A stretch of DNA of 5,466 bases. Origin: an uncultured Atopobiaceae bacterium. GTDB taxonomy: Bacteria > Actinomycetota > Coriobacteriia > Coriobacteriales > Atopobiaceae. How positions within the stretch are numbered: position 1 is the first letter of the stretch; every line of letters starts with the position of its first letter. Positions 1-5,382 of this stretch are shown here, piece after piece. The notes beneath the pieces are model-generated. The model had not been told where the DNA came from. It saw only the letters and a list, made by a program, of their open reading frames with translations, and did no database searches. The position numbers were made by a program, and so were the translations under genes. The stretch covers positions 1-5,466 of the forward strand of contig CALUJT010000155.1 in assembly GCA_944321005.1 (NCBI GenBank), written 5' to 3'.

Positions 1-1170
1 GGGGGAGGCCGAGAAGCGCAGGGCGGGGTCCTCGGGCAGGCCGCGCTCGACGAGCCCCGCCCCGCGCGCGGCGCCCGTGAGGCGCTCGAGGCCACGCTTG
101 TCGAGGTCCAGCGAGAGGACCGTGGCGGCGCTCCCGTGCTCGTGGCAGCTCACGGCCACCCGGCGCACGGAGGCAGACGAGGCGAGGGCCCTGCGGGCGA
201 GCAGCAGCGCGAGCCTCAGGGCGTACGCCCGCGCCCAGGCGGGGCGCCTGTCCCTCTCGAACATGGTGAAGCACTCCGGGCGCGGCACCGCCGCGCTCAC
301 GCCCACGAGGCCCCGCTCGAGGTTTGCCCCGAAGGTGGCCTCTATGCGGAAGGGTGCGGGGAGGTCCTCGATGTCGTTCGCAAGGCGCACGCGGCAGCCC
401 CACTCGCCCCCGGCGTCCACGCCGTCGAGGAGCGCCCGCTCGAAGTCCCTGCCCGGCCCGTCGTGCGGCTTGAGGTCGCACACCTCGGAGAAGACCTGCG
501 CGAGGCGCCAGGTGTCCGTCATCTTGTCGGGCCAGCTGCGCGCCACGAGGTCGTCCCACGCGTTGAGGGTGCCCTCTATCGCCACGAGCTGGTCGTAGGC
601 AGCGCCCGCGGGCTCGCCCGAGCGGGCCGCGAGCCACCAGCGGCCGTTTCTCCTGAGGCGGTTCGCCCTCACCGGGCGCGGGCCGCCCCAGTCCGCGACG
701 GCGGTTCGGCCGAGCAGTGCGGGAAGCGCCCCGTAGTCCTCCGCGCCGCCGTGCTCCGCGAGGTCGCGCAGGGCGAGGAGGGCGTCGTCGGCGTTCGCGA
801 GCATGCGCTCGACGTCCGCCCGGACGTCCCTGCCCGCCCGCCCGGGGGCGGGGGAGCCCGCGTCCTTTTGGGAGCCCGCGTCCCTTCGGGCGTCCGCGTC
901 CGCGCGGCGGCGCATCCAGGGCGCGTCCCTGAAGTCCCTCTCGGTGCGCCCCCTGCGTCGCTCGGCGGCAGCGTAGAGGGCAAACAAGACGAGAAGGACG
1001 AGCACGGCGGCGGCGACGCCCCCCAGGCGGCCGACGATCCGCAGCCTGTTGGGCCCGCCGTCTCCCAGGAGCAGCAGGACGATCGCGAGGACGATGGCGG
1101 CAAGCGTCACGACGAACGCGCGCACGACGCCCGTTCTTCTCGGCGTATCCGCTGACCCACGCTTGCCCAT
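1..1170 (-). CDS. Membrane-anchored protein of unknown function, 5' part (390 codons, truncated by the window edge)
   Basis: The minus strand is open without a stop from an ATG at 1170 to base 1, so the C-terminus lies outside the window. I do not recognise the family. A strong purine-rich ribosome binding site (GAGGAAGGGGG, 1184 down to 1174) sits just before the ATG. The N-terminus has a short basic stretch, then two likely membrane helices at about residues 16-35 and 50-69, separated by a short loop with Gly, Pro and Arg. An Arg-rich segment (71-90) follows, suggesting the rest is cytoplasmic, then a low-complexity linker (about 91-113) carrying a small DNA repeat. Beyond this is a globular-looking region of mixed composition with a WW pair (188-189), several other Trp residues, Cys231, Cys259, Cys300 and a Cys-His-Glu-His run (342-345). 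No catalytic motif was recognised. The gene is divergent from uvrB and shares a 139-base promoter region with a LexA-like box, so DNA-damage induction is plausible. The open frame and start are well supported; function is unknown. Confidence 0.85.
   Translation of the reverse strand, partial: MGKRGSADTPRRTGVVRAFVVTLAAIVLAIVLLLLGDGGPNRLRIVGRLGGVAAAVLVLLVLFALYAAAERRRGRTERDFRDAPWMRRRADADARRDAGSQKDAGSPAPGRAGRDVRADVERMLANADDALLALRDLAEHGGAEDYGALPALLGRTAVADWGGPRPVRANRLRRNGRWWLAARSGEPAGAAYDQLVAIEGTLNAWDDLVARSWPDKMTDTWRLAQVFSEVCDLKPHDGPGRDFERALLDGVDAGGEWGCRVRLANDIEDLPAPFRIEATFGANLERGLVGVSAAVPRPECFTMFERDRRPAWARAYALRLALLLARRALASSASVRRVAVSCHEHGSAATVLSLDLDKRGLERLTGAARGAGLVERGLPEDPALRFSASP
852..887. repeat. 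Two-copy 18-bp tandem repeat inside the membrane protein gene
   Basis: GGGAGCCCGCGTCC occurs at 852-865 and again at 870-883, a period of 18 bases, so the repeat adds six codons in frame. A more degenerate third copy follows to about 900. On the minus strand it encodes alternating Asp-Ala-Gly-Ser-like residues in the hydrophilic linker after the second membrane helix. It is probably a length-variable linker rather than a functional motif. Confidence 0.7.
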
Positions 1171-1203
1171 GCGCCCCCTTCCTCGGAAAGCCAATTCTAT
1201 CCC

Positions 1204-1222
1204 AGCGCCCGGCCCCGGCGCT
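1204..1222. other. Small GC-rich inverted repeat in the leader of the minus-strand gene
   Basis: AGCGCC (1204-1209) and GGCGCT (1217-1222) can form a 6-bp stem with a 7-base loop. It falls in the predicted untranslated leader of the minus-strand membrane protein gene, upstream of its ribosome binding site. No U-tract follows in either direction, so it is not an intrinsic terminator. It may be chance in such GC-rich DNA. Confidence 0.35.
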
Positions 1223-1233
1223 CGGTGCAAAAG

Positions 1234-1262
1234 AGGATAGCAGAACACTTGTTTGGTGTCGA
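1234..1262 (-). promoter_or_regulatory. Predicted promoter of the divergent membrane protein gene
   Basis: On the minus strand TCGACA (1262-1257, five of six matches to the -35 consensus) is separated by exactly 17 bases from TATCCT (1239-1234), which is preceded by an extended -10 TGC (1242-1240). The predicted start near 1227 leaves a leader of roughly 57 bases. The LexA-like box at 1243-1254 lies wholly within the spacer, a classic position for repression. This is a prediction from consensus matching only. Confidence 0.5.
1243..1254. promoter_or_regulatory. LexA-type SOS operator between uvrB and the divergent gene
   Basis: GAACACTTGTTT fits the Gram-positive LexA core GAAC-N4-GTTY and shares the pattern GAACA-NN-TGTTY with the second box at 5076-5087. 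The outer bases deviate from the full consensus CGAACRNRYGTTYC. It overlaps the predicted uvrB -35 (TTGTTT, 1249-1254) and sits in the spacer of the minus-strand promoter, so bound LexA could repress both. uvrB is a known LexA target in many bacteria, which strengthens the call. Confidence 0.7.
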
Positions 1263-1277
1263 GCGGTGGGGTACACT
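1249..1277 (+). promoter_or_regulatory. Predicted uvrB promoter
   Basis: TTGTTT (1249-1254) and TACACT (1272-1277) are spaced by 17 bases, matching sigma-70-type spacing with moderate hexamer quality. The predicted start near 1284 gives a leader of about 26 bases before the uvrB ATG. The -35 is the right half of the LexA-like box. Confidence 0.55.
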
Positions 1278-1309
1278 GTTCACACGGCAGATTCTGAGGG
1301 GAGGTTCCC

Positions 1310-3538
1310 ATGGGCGAGACGGCTGCGGCTCCTGCGGAGCGCTTTGGCGGCGAGCTCGTTAGGTTTGGCCGCTCGAGCGGGGACGAGCGTCTCACGGTGG
1401 TCTCTCCGTTCGAGCCCGCCGGAGATCAGCCCCAGGCCATAGAGAAGCTCGCGGAGGGCGTGGAGCGGGGCCTGCGCTACCAGACGCTCCTGGGCGTCAC
1501 GGGCTCGGGCAAGACCTTCACCATGGCCAAGACCATCGAGCGCCTCAACCGCCCCACGCTCATCATGGAGCCCAACAAGACGCTCGCCGCCCAGGTGGCG
1601 AGCGAGATGCGCGAGCTCTTCCCCAACAATGCGGTCGTCTACTTCGTCTCGTACTACGACTACTACCAGCCCGAGGCCTACGTCCCCCAGACGGACACCT
1701 ACATAGAGAAGGACGCCTCCATCAACGAGGAGGTGGAGAAGCTCCGCCACCAGGCCACCTCGAGCCTGCTCTCCCGGCGCGACGTCATCGTGGTGGCCTC
1801 GGTCTCCTGCATCTACGGCATCGGCAGCCCCCAGGACTACGCGGGCCTCGCGCCCAACGTGAGCAAGGAGGAGCCGCTCGAGCGCGACGACCTCATCCGC
1901 AGCCTCATAGACATCCAGTACGACCGCAACGACTACGACCTCTCGCGCGGCACGTTCCGGGTGCGCGGGGACACCGTGGACGTGTTCCCGCCCTACGCGG
2001 AGAACCCGCTGCGCATCTCCTTCTTCGGGGACGAGGTGGAGCTCATAGCCGAGGTGGACAACGTCACTGGGGAGATCGTCCGGGAGTTCGACGCCATCCC
2101 CATCTGGCCCGCGTCCCACTACGTGACCGAGCGCCCCAAGGTCACGCACGCGCTCGAGACCATCAACGAGGAGCTCGAGGCCCGCGTGGCGGAGCTCAAG
2201 GCCAACGACATGCTCCTCGAGGCCCAGCGTCTGGCCCAGCGCACGAGCTACGACCTCGAGATGCTGGAGACCATGGGCTACTGCAACGGCATCGAGAACT
2301 ACTCGCGCCACCTGGACGGCCGCAAGGCGGGCGAGCCGCCCTACACGCTCATAGACTACTTCCCCAAGGACATGCTCTGCATCATCGACGAGTCACACGT
2401 CACGGTCCCGCAGATCCGCGGCATGCACGAGGGGGACCGCTCGCGCAAGATCACGCTCGTGGACCACGGCTTCCGCCTGCCCTCCGCGCTCGACAACCGC
2501 CCGCTGCGCTTCGACGAGTTCGAGGAGCGCGTGCCGCAGTTCATCTACGTCTCGGCCACGCCCGGGGACTACGAGGAGTCGGTCACCCAGCAGGAGGTCG
2601 AGCAGATCATCCGCCCCACGGGCCTGCTCGACCCCAAGATAGACGTGCGCCCGGTGCGCGGCCAGATTGACGACCTCATCGCCGAGATCAAGGAGCGCGT
2701 GGCGAAGAAGGAGCGCGTGCTCGTGACCACGCTCACCAAGCGCATGGCGGAGGACCTCACGGACCACCTCCTGGACGAGGGCATCCGCGTGAACTACATG
2801 CACTCGGACACGGCCACGCTCGACCGCGTGGACATCATCCGCGACCTGCGCGTGGGCAAGATCGACGTCCTCGTGGGCATCAACCTCCTGCGCGAGGGCC
2901 TGGATATCCCGGAGGTCTCCCTCGTGGCGATCCTGGACGCGGACAAGGAGGGGTTCCTCCGAAACCGGCGCTCCCTCATCCAGACCATGGGACGCGCGGC
3001 GAGAAACGCCCAGGGCGAGGTCATCATGTACGCGGACACCATCACGGACTCCATGCGCGAGGCCATAGGGGAGACCAACCGCCGCCGGCAGATCCAGGAG
3101 GCGTTCAACGAGGAGCACGGCATCGTGCCCCGGACCGTCAAGAAGTCCATCACGGACGTCTCCTCGTTCATCTCGGAGGCCGAGCGCACGCTCGAGGGCA
3201 AGACGCGCGATCGGCACGGCACGGGCAGCCACGGCGCCTTCGAGACGCTCTCCGAGACCCAGCCCTCCGAGGAGACGGCCCGCTCCGTCGCCGACGAGCT
3301 CGCCGGCCTCTCCAAGGCGGAGATCGCCGACGTTCTGGACGCGCTGGAGGAGGAGATGGCGGTCGCCTCCGAGTCCATGGACTTCGAGGCGGCGGCTCGC
3401 ATCAGGGACCAGATCGTCGCCATCCGCACGCGCGTGGAGGGCGGCTCCGCCGATGAGGTCATAGCCCGGCTCAAGGCGGGCGCCCGCAAGGGGAGCGCCC
3501 ACGCCACGCGCCGCCGCTACCGTCCGCACAAGAAATGA
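1310..3538 (+). CDS. uvrB: Excinuclease ABC subunit UvrB
   Basis: UvrB is the DNA-damage-verifying helicase-like subunit of bacterial nucleotide excision repair. It is loaded by UvrA and recruits UvrC for dual incision. Visible motifs in order: Walker A GVTGSGKT (62-69), the strand-separating beta-hairpin region [12 protein letters not shown] (115-126), Walker B with DESH (360-363), SATPGDYE (415-422), the [15 protein letters not shown] helicase motif (523-537), motif [11 protein letters not shown] (558-566) and the UVR domain that contacts UvrC (about 668-703). At 742 residues it is longer than the usual 660-680. About 23 extra residues precede the GDQPQAI region, there is an enlarged linker around 630-660, and a basic tail of about 20 residues (722-742) follows the UVR domain. 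The ATG has AGGGGAGG (1297-1304) at 5-base spacing, so the extended N-terminus is well supported. The LexA-like box upstream indicates SOS control. All key motifs are intact. Confidence 0.98.
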   Translation: MGETAAAPAERFGGELVRFGRSSGDERLTVVSPFEPAGDQPQAIEKLAEGVERGLRYQTLLGVTGSGKTFTMAKTIERLNRPTLIMEPNKTLAAQVASEMRELFPNNAVVYFVSYYDYYQPEAYVPQTDTYIEKDASINEEVEKLRHQATSSLLSRRDVIVVASVSCIYGIGSPQDYAGLAPNVSKEEPLERDDLIRSLIDIQYDRNDYDLSRGTFRVRGDTVDVFPPYAENPLRISFFGDEVELIAEVDNVTGEIVREFDAIPIWPASHYVTERPKVTHALETINEELEARVAELKANDMLLEAQRLAQRTSYDLEMLETMGYCNGIENYSRHLDGRKAGEPPYTLIDYFPKDMLCIIDESHVTVPQIRGMHEGDRSRKITLVDHGFRLPSALDNRPLRFDEFEERVPQFIYVSATPGDYEESVTQQEVEQIIRPTGLLDPKIDVRPVRGQIDDLIAEIKERVAKKERVLVTTLTKRMAEDLTDHLLDEGIRVNYMHSDTATLDRVDIIRDLRVGKIDVLVGINLLREGLDIPEVSLVAILDADKEGFLRNRRSLIQTMGRAARNAQGEVIMYADTITDSMREAIGETNRRRQIQEAFNEEHGIVPRTVKKSITDVSSFISEAERTLEGKTRDRHGTGSHGAFETLSETQPSEETARSVADELAGLSKAEIADVLDALEEEMAVASESMDFEAAARIRDQIVAIRTRVEGGSADEVIARLKAGARKGSAHATRRRYRPHKK

Positions 3539-3565
3539 TACGAAGGGACAGTCCCTTCGTATCAT
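3535..3565. repeat. Perfect 31-base palindrome overlapping the uvrB stop codon
   Basis: ATGATACGAAGGGAC (3535-3549) is followed by one base and its exact reverse complement (3551-3565), giving an uninterrupted 15-bp inverted repeat with a GGGACAGTCCC core. The uvrB TGA (3536-3538) is inside the left arm. No T-run follows, so it is not a typical intrinsic terminator, although it could stop or stabilise uvrB mRNA. The length and perfection suggest a repetitive extragenic palindrome of the REP type that has landed on the gene end. Only one copy is present here, so the repeat-family assignment is inference. Confidence 0.8.
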
Positions 3566-3589
3566 CCGCATGAGAGACAGGGGTCCGCC

Positions 3590-4786
3590 ATGCCGCAGCT
3601 CTTCGACCCAGCCGAGAAGAACCTCTTCGGGTACCTCTCCCGTGCCTTCGATACCTTTGACGAGCGGGAGCTCTCCGACGTGGACAGCCTCGTGCTGGCG
3701 TGCCTGTCGTACTTTCGCTATCAGGGGGACGCCGTGCGCTCGAGCGATGGCGCGCCCGTGCGCGACCTCTTTCGCGCGGAGTGGGCGGAGGCGATGACCC
3801 ACGGGCTCTGGGACCCGGACGGCCTCGCGCGCCTGCTCGCTCTCGTCGCCGCCAGCCCGCGCTTCCGCGACCTGCGCGTGAGCGACTACGTCGACGACTT
3901 CGACGAGGCCGCGGAGAAGCAGTTCTCCGCCTGCGTGCTGAGGCTTCCCGGCGGCGGCGCGTACGTCTCCTTCCGCGGCACGGACAACACGCTCGTGGGC
4001 TGGAAGGAGGACTTCAACATGGCCTTCGAGACGGGCGTGCCCTCCCAGTACGCGGCCATAGGCTACCTGGAGCGCGTGGCACCCAGCATCGAGGGCCCCA
4101 TCTACCTGGGCGGGCACTCCAAGGGCGGAAACCTCGCCGTCTGCGCGGCTGCCCGCTGCCCGGAGGGGACGGCGCGCAGGATAGCGCGGGTCTTCTCCCA
4201 CGACGGCCCGGGCTTCACCGAGGAGGCGCTCGCGGACGAGCTCTGGAAGGAGCGCTCGGGCCTCGTCTCAAAGACCGTCCCGGGCTCCTCGGTCATAGGG
4301 ATGCTCTTCGAGCGCCAGGAGGACTACGCGGTCGTGGAGTCCTCCACGATGGGCCTCACGCAGCACAACCCCTTCTCCTGGGTGGTGGAGGGCGACTCCT
4401 TCGTGCTCCAGGAGGAGCTCGGCCGCGGCGCCAGCTTCGTCGACAAGGGCCTCAACGAGTGGATCGCCAGCATGAGCCGCGAGGAGCGCGAGGGCTTCGT
4501 GGAGACGCTCTTCTCGGTGCTCGGCGCGGCGGGGGAGGACACCTTCGCCAACCTCTCCGGAAACTGGCAGACCTCGGTGCCCGCCATGCTGCGGCGCCTG
4601 GGAGAGCTGGAGCCGGACCAGCGCTCCCACATCACCCGGGCGCTGGGCATGCTGGTCCAGGCGTTCATGCCGGACTTCGAGCTGCCCCAGATGCCCGGCT
4701 TCGAGCTGCCGCAGTTCCCCGACCTCGCGGAGCTCCTGCCGGGTAGAATGAACGAGGAACAGCCCAGCGGGACGTCGGAGGTCTGA
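3590..4786 (+). CDS. Mbeg1-like (DUF2974) alpha/beta hydrolase, lipase-like
   Basis: This 398-residue protein looks like an alpha/beta hydrolase of the Mbeg1-like/DUF2974 family, known in gut Firmicutes and Coriobacteria without a defined substrate. The nucleophile elbow is GHSKGGN (175-181) with Ser177. The SFRGTDNTLVGWKEDF stretch (127-142) is the lipase-like oxyanion-side strand. HDGPGF (204-209) is typical of the family and may hold the acidic residue, and His259 in TQHNPFSW (257-264) is a candidate catalytic histidine. No signal peptide or membrane helix is visible, so it is probably cytoplasmic. The C-terminus has an 8-residue repeat rich in Pro, Phe and Leu (360-383). The ATG is preceded by AGGGG (3579-3583). 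It lies 51 bases after uvrB, separated by the palindrome, and its stop is one base from the PTS IIB start. Family call is fairly confident; substrate is unknown. Confidence 0.85.
   Translation: MPQLFDPAEKNLFGYLSRAFDTFDERELSDVDSLVLACLSYFRYQGDAVRSSDGAPVRDLFRAEWAEAMTHGLWDPDGLARLLALVAASPRFRDLRVSDYVDDFDEAAEKQFSACVLRLPGGGAYVSFRGTDNTLVGWKEDFNMAFETGVPSQYAAIGYLERVAPSIEGPIYLGGHSKGGNLAVCAAARCPEGTARRIARVFSHDGPGFTEEALADELWKERSGLVSKTVPGSSVIGMLFERQEDYAVVESSTMGLTQHNPFSWVVEGDSFVLQEELGRGASFVDKGLNEWIASMSREEREGFVETLFSVLGAAGEDTFANLSGNWQTSVPAMLRRLGELEPDQRSHITRALGMLVQAFMPDFELPQMPGFELPQFPDLAELLPGRMNEEQPSGTSEV
4667..4714 (+). repeat. 24-bp tandem repeat at the hydrolase C-terminus
   Basis: Two nearly identical 24-base units (4667-4690 and 4691-4714) encode MPDFELPQ and MPGFELPQ, and a third degenerate unit (FPDLAELL) follows. 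The repeat lies after the catalytic domain and forms a Pro/Phe/Leu-rich tail, possibly an amphipathic or protein-binding segment. Confidence 0.75.
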
Positions 4787-4787
4787 C

Positions 4788-5069
4788 ATGGCGGCAAGGA
4801 TCGTGGTTTCGTGCGGGTCGGGCGTGGCGACGTCGGAGATGGTGGCCGCCAAGCTCCGCAGACTGCTCGCCGAGAAGAACGTGGAGGCCGAGGTCGTGGC
4901 CGTTGACGTGGCGCACGTGGAGGAGGCGCTCGAGGGCGCCGCGGCGTACATCCCCGTGGTGAGCACCGAGGTCTCCCGTGACGTCCCCATCGTGAGCGGC
5001 GTGGCCTTCCTCACCGGCATGAACCAGGACAAGGAGCTCGACCGCCTGATCGAGGCGATCTCCAGGTAA
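4788..5069 (+). CDS. PTS system galactitol-type IIB component (orphan)
   Basis: This 93-residue protein matches the length and layout of GatB-type IIB proteins, which carry a phosphate from IIA to the incoming sugar via an active-site cysteine. The phosphorylation loop is SCGSGVATSEMVA (8-20) with Cys9. The C-terminal part has the family-like pattern IVSGVAFLTG followed by a short helix. The ATG is preceded by GGAGGT (4777-4782) that overlaps the end of the upstream hydrolase gene, and only one base separates it from that gene's TGA, so the two genes are very likely co-transcribed and translationally coupled. No IIA or IIC gene is present in the window, so it either works with partners elsewhere or has a regulatory role. 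The sugar specificity cannot be inferred. Confidence 0.88.
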   Translation: MAARIVVSCGSGVATSEMVAAKLRRLLAEKNVEAEVVAVDVAHVEEALEGAAAYIPVVSTEVSRDVPIVSGVAFLTGMNQDKELDRLIEAISR

Positions 5070-5074
5070 AGAAT

Positions 5075-5088
5075 AGAACAGATGTTCT
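5075..5088. promoter_or_regulatory. LexA-type SOS operator upstream of the micropeptide gene
   Basis: AGAACAGATGTTCT contains a perfect GAAC-N4-GTTC palindrome (5076-5087), matching the Gram-positive LexA core better than the uvrB box and sharing its GAACA-NN-TGTTY pattern. It overlaps the position expected for the -35 and ends 10 bases before a consensus -10 (TATAAT). Such placement would block RNA polymerase. It begins only six bases after the PTS IIB stop codon and faces a separate short transcription unit. Confidence 0.8.
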
Positions 5089-5103
5089 TCTCTGTGCTAT
5101 AAT
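5075..5103 (+). promoter_or_regulatory. Strong extended -10 promoter for the micropeptide gene
   Basis: TATAAT (5098-5103) is a perfect -10 and is preceded by TGC (5095-5097), an extended -10. The -35 position at 17-base spacing is AGAACA (5075-5080), a weak match embedded in the LexA box. An extended -10 tolerates a weak -35. The predicted start near 5110 gives a leader of about 54 bases before the GTG start. Confidence 0.8.
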
Positions 5104-5117
5104 AGAGTTGGACATGG

Positions 5118-5156
5118 GCGGCACCTCCGCGGCATCCCGTAGGGGAGAAAGGAGGT
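5118..5156 (+). other. Possible structured leader that sequesters the micropeptide ribosome binding site
   Basis: ACCTCC (5123-5128) is exactly complementary to the Shine-Dalgarno GGAGGT (5151-5156). Between them CCC-GTA-GGG (5136-5144) could form an inner stem. A competing hairpin GCGG (5118-5121) with CCGC (5127-5130) would release the Shine-Dalgarno. This suggests a leader that can limit translation, but pairings this short also arise by chance in GC-rich sequence. Confidence 0.4.
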
Positions 5157-5163
5157 CTGGCTC

Positions 5164-5244
5164 GTGGACAAGCTCATCGTTTTGCTGCTTGCTCTAGCGC
5201 TTGTGGTGCTCGCCGCCTGCGCGCTGTTCTTTATTATCAAGTAG
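5164..5244 (+). CDS. 26-residue SOS-associated membrane micropeptide
   Basis: A GTG start at 5164 is preceded by AAAGGAGGT (5148-5156), a near-perfect Shine-Dalgarno, with 8 bases from GGAGG to the start. The product is 26 residues: Asp2 and Lys3, then about 22 uninterrupted hydrophobic residues, ending in Lys26 before TAG. It is almost certainly a single membrane-spanning peptide. LAAC at 16-19 also resembles a lipobox, but the hydrophobic stretch continues past the cysteine, which argues for a plain transmembrane helix. The gene has its own LexA-box promoter and terminator, so it forms a dedicated transcription unit of about 195 bases. It uses AT-richer codons (GTT, TTG, CTT, CTA, ATT, TTT) than its neighbours. 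By analogy with SidA and TisB, a division-inhibiting or depolarising role under DNA damage is possible, but no sequence similarity to them is visible. Function is unknown. Confidence 0.8.
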   Translation: MDKLIVLLLALALVVLAACALFFIIK

Positions 5245-5250
5245 TGTGAT

Positions 5251-5317
5251 GGGCGAGGGCCATGGGTAAAGGAAAAGCCGCCTGTTGCAGCAGGCGGCTT
5301 TTTATGGGCTCTCGCCC
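5251..5317. terminator. Strong intrinsic terminator with nested outer stem, probably bidirectional
   Basis: The core is a 12-bp perfect stem (AAAAGCCGCCTG, 5273-5284, with its complement 5291-5302) and a six-base loop, followed by TTTTT (5299-5303) on the plus strand. It terminates the micropeptide transcript. On the minus strand the same stem is followed by TTTT, so it can also end the convergent FAD dehydrogenase transcript. A second inverted repeat, GGGCGAG (5251-5257) with CTCGCCC (5311-5317), extended imperfectly by GGCCAT and ATGGGC, encloses the core. Confidence 0.92.
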
Positions 5318-5330
5318 AAGTCTGCAAACA

Positions 5331-5356
5331 ACACGGAGGCTCTCATCCGCCCGTGT
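5331..5356 (-). terminator. Possible weak terminator hairpin after the FAD dehydrogenase gene
   Basis: ACACGG (5331-5336) and CCGTGT (5351-5356) form a 6-bp stem with a 14-base interior. On the minus strand it starts 26 bases after the stop codon and is followed by TGTTTG, a poor U-tract. It may be a first, weak stop ahead of the stronger hairpin at 5273-5302. Confidence 0.35.
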
Positions 5357-5382
5357 CTATTTCGTAGTATACCCTTCTGTGA

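Noticed and set aside
136..1155. Long plus-strand open frame opposite the membrane protein gene
   Set aside because: It is rich in Arg, Pro, Ala and Gly with no family resemblance. The minus-strand frame has a proper start, ribosome binding site, membrane helices and natural composition, so this is its antisense shadow.
1280..2311. A 343-codon minus-strand open frame antisense to uvrB
   Set aside because: Low-complexity Val/Leu/Gly/Asp-rich product and no ribosome binding site; a shadow of uvrB.
2393..4201. A 602-codon minus-strand open frame across uvrB and the hydrolase
   Set aside because: It lies antisense to two clear genes, is dominated by Val, His, Arg, Leu and Ala from GC-rich codon complement, and spans their junction. 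It is a composition artefact.
3700..4746. Plus-strand frame overlapping the hydrolase gene
   Set aside because: Arg/Gly/Ala/Pro-rich translation with no motifs; the overlapping frame holds the GHSKGGN hydrolase.
5068..5100. Possible antisense promoter on the minus strand at the second LexA box (TATTCT)
   Set aside because: The -35 match is poor and it would read into the PTS IIB gene. An antisense regulator of the micropeptide would be attractive but the sequence support is too weak.
5114..5197. 27-codon leader ORF overlapping the micropeptide gene in another frame
   Set aside because: It starts with ATG within the predicted leader but has no convincing ribosome binding site and encodes an Arg/Ser-rich peptide. 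The layout recalls tisA/tisB, but nothing supports its translation.
5097..5327. 76-codon minus-strand frame over the micropeptide unit
   Set aside because: It runs through the intrinsic terminator, lacks a ribosome binding site and is antisense to the better supported micropeptide.
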